Assembly (NCBI GenBank): GCA_947095585.1
Contig: OX352763.1
Coordinates: 20,819,462-20,883,461, forward strand
Direction: 5' to 3'
DNA from: Nephrocerus scutellatus
Taxonomy: Eukaryota; Arthropoda; Insecta; Diptera; Pipunculidae
DNA length: 64,000 nucleotides
Position 1 is the first letter of the stretch. Each line of letters begins with the position of its first letter. The notes under the pieces are model-generated. The model was given only the letters and a program-made list of their open reading frames with translations, was not told where the DNA came from and did not search any database. Made by a program: the position numbers and the translations under genes. Below, in pieces: positions 57,025 through 64,000 of the stretch.

Positions 57025-57890
57025 GTTCTTATTTATTAGTTTAAATCGGTAACGGGCATAGTTTGGATAATGGTCATTTTGCATGCCTTTTGTTGCAATA
57101 GACTGTTACTGAACGGACATTATTGTGATCATTTCCTGTAATAAGCTATGCTATCTTGACAAAGTTCCACTAAGTTGGTGGTAGCCGAACGTCCTTTACC
57201 AATGGAAACGTATTTTTGTACTTGTTTCCATTTGGATCTCTGTTGAAGTTGCGCCAAATTATTTGACGACCATCTCTGCCAAAAATCTTATGTTATCTGT
57301 TTTCTTAACCTTGAACGTTAACTATAACTTTTCTTATGGTCAAGTCTGGGATCAGGTAATGGATTTAAGGCAGCGCCAATGAGAAATTGTCCAGGCGTAA
57401 GTTTAGGGTTGTCGTCAATATCAGTGGTTATTGCAACAAATGGAAGAGAGAATATAAACAGGCTTCTACATGCGTTTATATTGTGGACAGCATTTCAAGT
57501 GTCAAAGTAGTATCTCCGATGACCTTTTTTAGATGGTATTTCATAAATTTTACTCCATTTTACTTGCCACAAACCAAACAAGTGTGGTGCTGCTGGCGAT
57601 TCAAAGAGTAATCTATTTGTAATCATTTTATCTGCGCCTTCCTTGTTGCTTTGGCCGATCACAAGTTTAACCTGCCACTGTAATCCTTTCCTTGCTCCTT
57701 CTAATGTTGTTCCGCAGTCACTGTAGAAATGAGCACAAAATCCTCTCCGGGATATAAATCTTCAAACAGCTGCAATAAACGCTTCTGAAGTGAGATCGCT
57801 GACCTGTTCTAGATGTATGGCCTTAGTTGCAAAGAATACGTTCGTTGAACGATTCCTTCTACCTTTGGAAATATGGATTTGAATTTAGCG
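57025..57890 (-). pseudogene. BEL/Pao LTR retrotransposon integrase remnant
   Basis: Minus strand, frames broken: SDLTSEAFIAA-type (about 57810-57780), RFISRRGFCAHFYSDCGTT (about 57770-57710; the Asp of SDCGT is an integrase catalytic residue), GLWQVKWSKIYEIPSKKGHRR and KYHLKKVIGDTTLT (about 57560-57500; BEL/Pao wording is GGLWEAAVKSxKxHLKRVIGDT), VEACL, LTPGQFLIGAALN-like (about 57395-57360), LAQLQQRSKWKQV (about 57270-57230), and the C-terminal VRSVTVYCNKRHAKxPLSKLCPLPI (about 57105-57035). These follow the known BEL/Pao order up to the KLCPLP end. Protease, RT and LTRs were not found. Abuts a mariner piece at 57890. Confidence 0.82.
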
Positions 57891-58076
57891 TCTTAATGCG
57901 CTTTCTTAAGAAATTATAATCGTTCGGATTGTGGCTGAACATCGCCAGACACTCCTTTTTCCACTTTCATTAAAATTTACGAGGTTGGCTGCTTTAAGTG
58001 GCAGTCAAACACAAACTAAATGACGCAGCTTGCTCAAAATTTGGCATTAGTCTACTAATAGAAGGCAGTTGATGGG
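57891..58076 (-). pseudogene. second mariner remnant, inverted relative to 53.9 kb copy
   Basis: Minus strand: atcaactgccttctattagtag, then caaattttgagcaagctgcg, gcctcgtaaatttt-like block, and gatgttcagccacaatccga (compare gatgttcagttacaatccaa at 54007). It covers the 5' end and, after the same kind of internal deletion, FSHNPN(E), then is cut at the BEL/Pao junction. Confidence 0.82.
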
Positions 58077-61000
58077 AAATTAAAATCAAACTGCCTCCGT
58101 AGCTTGTAAAATAAAAATAAACTTCCACACTCTGAACTTCATTTTTGTTTTATACCTATACCTAAAAAACAGAAATTAATACTTGAGATCAATTAAATCA
58201 CCAACTGATCGTGCAGTAACAATCTTAAGCTTACCATGCTAAAAAATCCTGTATGAATAATATTTCTTGCTCAGGCGATGATTGCGTGTTGGCATTTTGG
58301 GTCGCTGCATGCCTATCAGTCACTCGAATCTGTAATCTGTAATCAATTTTCATTTTAAGTTTCTCACCTTGTAGCATGGATTCAGTGGCAGGAAGACAGA
58401 CTAAATCAATTGATCATATATGAATAATTCCCATGAGAAATACTCCACAAGGATCTAATAAGTTCTTTGCAGATTTCATGCTGACACAAAATTTTGTGCG
58501 GCCACTCATAGCTTCACTCCCTCCAAAAACAAAACCAGCAACAACAATCAGAGTGCGCCTCAAACAAAAGCAAAAGATAGAAAAGAAAAAAATAAATAAA
58601 ACGAAAACACAGAAATTCCCCAAAAGCATGAGCCGTGAGCGCGCATAATCTCATCGCACCAATCTTAGCTTGACGGCGGAGAAGACGAAGAAACCTCAAA
58701 CGCCGTACGTCTGCCGTCGGTCGAGGATGTTTGTATTCTAAATCGAGAAATTTATGTAAACATTCCTCGTTGTAAAACACCTGAAACAGTGCGCCGATTC
58801 TATCGGGTAATGGCGAGAGCACAGCTCCGAGGCCTTCGTCTATGCTTCCTTCCTACAATCATCCAATAGAATGTCGAGCTCCTAGCCGAAGCAACATATA
58901 TGAGCGTATGCTACGGTACAGAAGAGGAAAGGTGCGGTGCAACAACAACTAGGTTTTGCGCTATTGCAGTGGCGGATAGTGCTTCCTTTGCTATGAGAAC
59001 TATGTTTAAGCAGATGCTCCGCTGGCCTTTAGGCGGGCAAGCTGTCGGTCTGGCGGGCGACAAAATTGGCGATCACATCATCATATACACACCATGCCGA
59101 ACGGCGGTGAAAAAATTACAATTTCAGAACGTTGTCGCTTGGAGATGTTGCTGTTGCTGAACAAACTCCAGAACTGAGTGTGAGGACTAAATTTTTCTTA
59201 ACAGAGCGAGGAGCGAAGTGTGTTTGTGTATAGATTCATGGGCGGTAAAAACAGTCTCCAGACTCTTACTCTTGACTTTGTGCACCAACGTGCGGAGCCG
59301 TGGATGGAACACGAGGGATTCCCGACTGCGACGACCGACGCACGGGCACTTACGAATTACATTCCACTTAGGAAACAAACATGAATGCATGCGCGACTTA
59401 CACACGTCCCGTCTCGTCTCCATCCGGTGTTCGCCGATTTCGAGATGGATCCTTTTCGGCAACCAATTGCCTTGCTCCAAACGTGGTGGCTGTTGTTTCA
59501 GTTTTGTTGCTGATCCATTTGATTCGATTGGAACGTCGGCTCATCGCGAACGTCTCGTCGACTTGCTTGGGTGGGGGCAAACTGGAGATTCACTTCAGCG
59601 GTGAGTGAGCGAGCGAGCGCACATACCTGCGCGCACCTAAACATTGATCGCTGAACACCAGCCGCTTACACTACAACCGCATCACAAGAGATGGATCGCA
59701 GCAAATCACTGCGCTCCTAGCGTGCTTAGTAGATGGCTGATGTCGACGCGACGACAAAGAATCCGGGTGCTGTTGCACAATAAAGTCGTGCAATTAATAC
59801 ATGATCCTGAATAGATTGCATTCGCACGACTTTTAAGTGGTACACGTGTTCCGGTTTTTTTTATTTCGTTTTTTTTTTGCCCATCTTCTCTTCCAAGCTA
59901 CAAAGTCGTCTCTATGATGACGACTCATATGTAGTTGCCATGCATCGCACCATATTTGCCAGTTGCATGGCTGTTAGGACAACGAATTTGGAGTCCTTTG
60001 GCGGCTGTGCTGCTGCTTGTTAGCTTGGAATTGTTATCTTCATATTGGAGTGATTGTGTGAACAACACCACAGCGACCACAACAACAATAAGTACCATTT
60101 TCTTATGCATAGGGAATTTGTGTTTCGAACAATTTAAGATGATCTTACGGTTTTGAGGTGGGAGTACTTCATTCTGCAGTTGCTCCTGATGATCACTTTC
60201 TGCATTTCGCAGCTTAGTGCCACATTGGTATTTTCACACTATTTCAATATTTTTGATGATAATATTACACTCTGATACCAAGGAAATGACTGAGATAGTT
60301 CATGCAGTCTTGTAGCTAGAGAGATAAAGTTTGAGGAATATGATGCAATGAATTTCGAAGGACACATATAGCACGCATGAGCGAAGAAAACGAAGAACTG
60401 CTCGAACAATTCTTTCCGGTTTGATTTTTTGGAAAACAACTTTGCCGGAAGAAGGAAGATGTAAGCTAGGACGCCAAAAGCTTGTTATTTGGCATACGGC
60501 GTTTTCCACGCCTACTCGCCATCATATCAAGATAGTCTGCAACGAATCTCAGCTCTATTCAATTATTTTCCTTTATGCTCATCTGCCTTTATGCTCATCT
60601 GCCTTGATTTCTTCCTAACCATTTTGCGCCGAATCTGCTTAGGGTGACCTACTTGTCGAATTGATTAGTTCTACTGAATGACAATTCTCCAAACTGCCAA
60701 CTTTTTCCGTGTCGCAAGGTGTTACTCTCAATGTTTCGGTACCTTATACTGAATACCGAAGAAAAAAACGAATCAACCTTAACACGTACAACAACTATAA
60801 TTGAGATTTTTTGCTGCCAACAATGTGATGGTTAATACAAAATATTTCGGAATACCGCAGTGTGTGCTTAAAATCATATATTATCCGCACCTCTTGCAGC
60901 AATTGTCTCTTCATCTATAAATAAATGAGATGTAGTTCCGATTCAATGGACAACTAATGCACTTCGACAACATCAGCTCGTGCTGGACTGCTGAACCAAT

Positions 61001-62560
61001 GTGTCGGACAGTCATAGAGTCATGGACATCACTTGGTGGCGTGAACGGTGAGCGGCATCCATTTTATGTATTTCTGATTCCAAAGGAATGCTGCACTACG
61101 ACACGATTCTTGAGAAGATATATCAAGATAGACTCAGATAGATAGATGAAATTGTTCATTGGAGTCACTTATTCATTTTGGTTGCCGCAGACATCACTAA
61201 GCAAAAGTCACTCTTCTTAACCATCGACGTCCACTTCTTCTGTTATTTTTGTGCTTCTCTGAAAAGACCAACTACAATATTGTGGGTGGGTATTGTGTCT
61301 AGGTACCCGAAGACACACACTCGCACTCATATATCGCATCATCACTGAATACATTTTAATTCGACCGAATGAAAAATGATGACAATTCGGTTAACATCTC
61401 CACAACGCCACCGCGTCCGATGCGATATCACAAAAGCTTCGTAGATTGATTATTGTGTTGATCAAATGATGCTGCATTGCTGTTGATCACAATGGAAATG
61501 GAGCATAGTAAGTGGGTGCTGGATAGGGCGACATTATCGTCTTTGCCAATGCAAAAATATGGTGATGAGTATGTGTCGAACGAGCGTTACACACAATTTG
61601 AGTGCCTCTCTTGTTATGCTGCTGTGTATAATGCAGATAAGGAGCAGCGAGTCTTTTGAAAAGATATTAATGATGTCCAATCTTGCATCGGGTCATGCTT
61701 CGTATTTCATTTGCAAATATAGAGTGCATTCCATTGGTACATTTGTCTATGATCGGTATACAGAACACGTTTGTTTGTCGCAATCTGAATGCGCCCAATA
61801 GTCAGAACAACGCGCGCTTATTCGCGTTGGAAATTGACTCAAGAACAGATTAACGAAAGTATGGGTTATAGATACGTATATGGTATAAAATAACAGCGCC
61901 GCAGGGTGTTTATAACGTTCACTTCGAAGCGAAGTTTCCCACCAATGATTTTCATCAGCTGTAGGGGTCAGCGGAGCAGCCACAAAATGGAATGCCGCCT
62001 AAAGAATCATGGAATTCCTCATTGACATAATAAAATTAATTGCACGAATATACACTTAGCCACACCTGAGTCAGACTTTTGACGAAATAAACTTTATCTA
62101 AATGTATTGCCAAAGCAACAGTCATGAACGAATGGAATCAAATCAATCGGAATTTTAGTTTTGTTATGACCTCAGTCTGACTAAAGACTGTACTGTTGTT
62201 CGCATGTGCATTCGCCACAAGTAGCACAAAACACCCTTGAAAAAAGTGAATTTTTCTCATTAACCCACTTGTGTCCATAATTATATTTTTGGAATATCGA
62301 ATTGTTCTCTGAGTGTTCTCTATGACGATAAATTTAACTTTTGCTTGGAGAACAGAACAGAACTCGATAGCTAGTAAAAATATTAAGCTAACATAACATT
62401 AATCAGGGATCTGATGATCGGGAATGTTGTATTAGAAAAATCTGAATATGGCATATACTTAACCTGCCATGCAAATTGTCATGTGCTCTGGTTGGGCTTT
62501 CTAGCCATTAAAAGAATGAAACCCACCATCATCGGCTTTAAACCAAGAAATAAGTTCGAT
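58077..62560. other. TE-poor non-coding DNA with GC-richer islets
   Basis: No transposon motif recognised. 58.65-59.75 kb is CpG-rich with overlapping frames on both strands (58514-58822 minus, 59187-59480 minus, 59218-59604 plus) but no domain. A good splice-donor-like cggtgagtgag occurs at 59600 without supporting exon evidence. The remainder (59.8-62.5 kb) shows nothing I can name. Confidence 0.4.
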
Positions 62561-62564
62561 ACAG

Positions 62565-63595
62565 ATCCAGTTTTACATCTCTAAACTCTGGGCGTCCTTG
62601 TCTAAGCCATCGTTCCACCGTAGGCTTGGCCGGCCTTGCTGTTGTCTGCCATAAAAGCTACCGTGAAGGACTTTCCGATATCCTCTTCGCTCATGCGAGC
62701 AAGGTATCCTGCCCACCGGAGCCTACTGAGCTTAATTCTCTTCACGATGTCGACATCGCAGTAACGCTCGTAGATGCCATCATAGTAGAGTCTTCGGAAT
62801 CGTCCTTTCTCACATACGGGGCCAATAATTCTCCGCAAGACTTTTCTCTGGAACGCCGCTAAGAGGTCAGAATGCGTTTTGCTAAGCACGAAAATCTTGG
62901 ATCCACACATCAGTACTGGTATGACCGTTGTCTTCCATACCAGCTTATGTTATGGTTAAGTTCCTGGATTTGAAGTGTCTTGACAGGCTATCGTAGGCTC
63001 TGTTTCCTTTCGCAACCGTGCGTGTATTTCTGGTTTCATGCTGTTGTCGAATTCTACAGCTGACCCGAAATAGTTAAAGGATTGCACTACATCGATATCA
63101 CGCTCCACTGTATTAATTAAGTGACCATTGTTGATCTTCTGCTCACAGACGTGGCCAATTTGCTGTCATTTATGTGCAGCGCCTAATTGTGTGCCGCTTG
63201 CTCGATCTGGATGAAAGCTTCCTGTAAAGCTCTTTGGTTTCTACCAACGACGTCAGTGTCTTCTGCAAAAGCAAGTATCTGAATGGATTTATAGAGGATT
63301 GTTCCTCTCGCCATTACATCAGAGTCTCGGATCACTATCTTCAACGCCAAGTTTAAGAAGACGCCAGTACATCTCCTTGTCGGAGCCCGTTTGATAGCGA
63401 TCCGGATATTTTTACTTGGCTTATAACATTGGTCATGGTCAACCAACACAGTCTTGTCAGTTTATTTGGGATATTAAATTCTCTCATGGCTTTATAAATT
63501 TCTACTGTGGTGGCTTGAAAGTCTACAAAAACAGTGAGCAGTAGTGATCTTTGAAACTCTAGACATTTTTCCATCACCTAAGGGCCTAACCAACT
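62565..63595 (-). pseudogene. LINE family A, RT core to C-terminus, minus strand
   Basis: Read from 63590 down: MMEKCLEFQRSLLLTVFVDFQAT (motif A Asp kept, about 63525), YKAMREFNIPNKLTRLCWLTMTNVISQVKISGSLSNGLRQGDVLAS (to about 63355), NLALKIVIRDSDVMARGTILYKSIQILAFAEDTD (catalytic YADD changed to FAED, about 63265-63254), RNQRALQEAFIQIEQAAHN, then across frames VVQSFNYFGSAVEFDNSMKPEIHARL, and SKTHSDLLAAFQRKVLRRIIGPVCEKGRFRRLYYDGIYERYCDVDIVKRIKLSRLRWAGYLARMSEEDIGKSFTVAFM (62890-62650). The 3' end near 62570 retains RRPEF but not the ATG-repeat tail. Continuous over about 1 kb with few indels, so it is the most useful copy for a consensus C-terminus. Confidence 0.9.
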
Positions 63596-64000
63596 TTCCA
63601 AAGCCTGAATGTAATAAAACTATGCACACATGTGTAATTCCGGTGACAACACTTTTTATTAAAAATTTTTAGTGACCGTGCCGCTAATTTAATAATCATG
63701 CCATATAGCGATTTCAGATCACGCCATGTACGTTGGTGCGCTGTGATGGTTGGTGTGCTGCTTTACGACTGGGTTTTTTGTGGTTGAGTTGCAGCGCTTC
63801 GCATTTGTTTATATTTTTCAGCATTTATAGTGAAGCCCAGACCCTTTTTCTCTGATGTGGTGGTAAATCACTACCTAGTTGTTTTATTAGCTGTGCAAAT
63901 TCAAAGTAATCAACGATTCAAAATGGGAACACAATTTTTTTTTGTTTTTTTTGTTTCGGTTTTAATTCACTGTGTTCGAGTTGTAACTTATGCACTAAAC
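63596..64000. other. non-coding, nothing recognised
   Basis: Poly-T/G runs near 63930; no element or gene. Confidence 0.4.

Noticed and set aside
58414..58629. Minus-strand NLLDPCG resembling the LINE tail at 49.25 kb
   Set aside because: Match limited to about eight residues; surrounding DNA does not align.
59218..59610. 128-codon ORF ending at a good splice donor as a first coding exon
   Set aside because: No domain, two overlapping frames equally open, no acceptor or downstream exon identified.
1..64000. CRISPR arrays, bacterial operons, phage genes
   Set aside because: No spaced identical repeats with unique spacers, no operon-like gene packing; the sequence is clearly eukaryotic.

Overview
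This window looks like nuclear DNA from an insect, most likely a brachyceran (higher) fly with a large, repeat-rich genome. The signs are A+T-rich non-coding sequence, many decayed APE-type LINEs of the I/R1, Jockey and RTE-like groups, mariner-type transposases, a BEL/Pao remnant, a Helitron-type element, tRNA-derived SINEs, and a LINE 3' end in the 'aacctaacctaa' style. No host protein-coding gene, rRNA or true tRNA gene could be supported. Almost every coding signal is a transposable-element pseudogene broken by stops, frameshifts or deletions. Boundaries given for degraded elements are approximate (tens of bases).

Layout. 0.9-2.8 kb: minus-strand LINE with reverse transcriptase (RT) and RNase H. 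4.6-6.1 kb: plus-strand LINE (family B, RTE-like) with a Helitron-type element inside its RT. 7.1-9.2 kb: apparently TE-free, CpG-richer DNA. 9.25-11.1 kb: the best RT copy of LINE family A. 13.1-14.05 kb: a 5' (endonuclease) piece of family A, followed by two back-to-back SINEs. 14.8-15.8 kb: two different tandem-repeat arrays. 17.9-19.5 kb: LINE RNase H and I-like RT on the minus strand. 20.7-21.4 kb: family B 3' half. 22.1-22.5 kb: LINE tail and tandem repeat. 25-27.4 kb: family A piece, mariner with two mutated catalytic residues, then a dimeric ~300-bp repeat array. 29.4-30.9 kb: Jockey-like LINE with an internal 138-bp tandem duplication. 32.2-33.9 kb: two LINE pieces joined in opposite orientations. 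34.4 kb: 9-bp minisatellite. 39.6-49.3 kb: dense mixture of SINEs, a transposase interrupted by a SINE with a perfect 17-bp target-site duplication, a mosaic LINE, a Jockey piece and a LINE tail. 50.9-54.6 kb: Jockey, RNase-H-type LINE RT and an internally deleted mariner. 56.5-58.1 kb: SINE fragment, BEL/Pao integrase and a second, inverted mariner remnant. 58.1-62.5 kb: TE-poor DNA with GC-richer islets. 62.6-63.6 kb: family A again.

How the parts work together: autonomous LINEs would supply endonuclease and RT, and the tRNA-derived SINEs depend on such a machinery in trans. All autonomous elements seen here are dead. The value of the window is as a TE fossil record: nested insertions with exact junctions, short tandem duplications inside dead ORFs, and several undescribed-looking satellite-like repeats. 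I found no convincing new functional system. The most distinctive structures are the dimeric ~300-bp repeat at 26.3-27.4 kb, the ~98-bp repeat at 14.8-15.3 kb, and a tandem repeat family shared between 22.2 and 42.1 kb.
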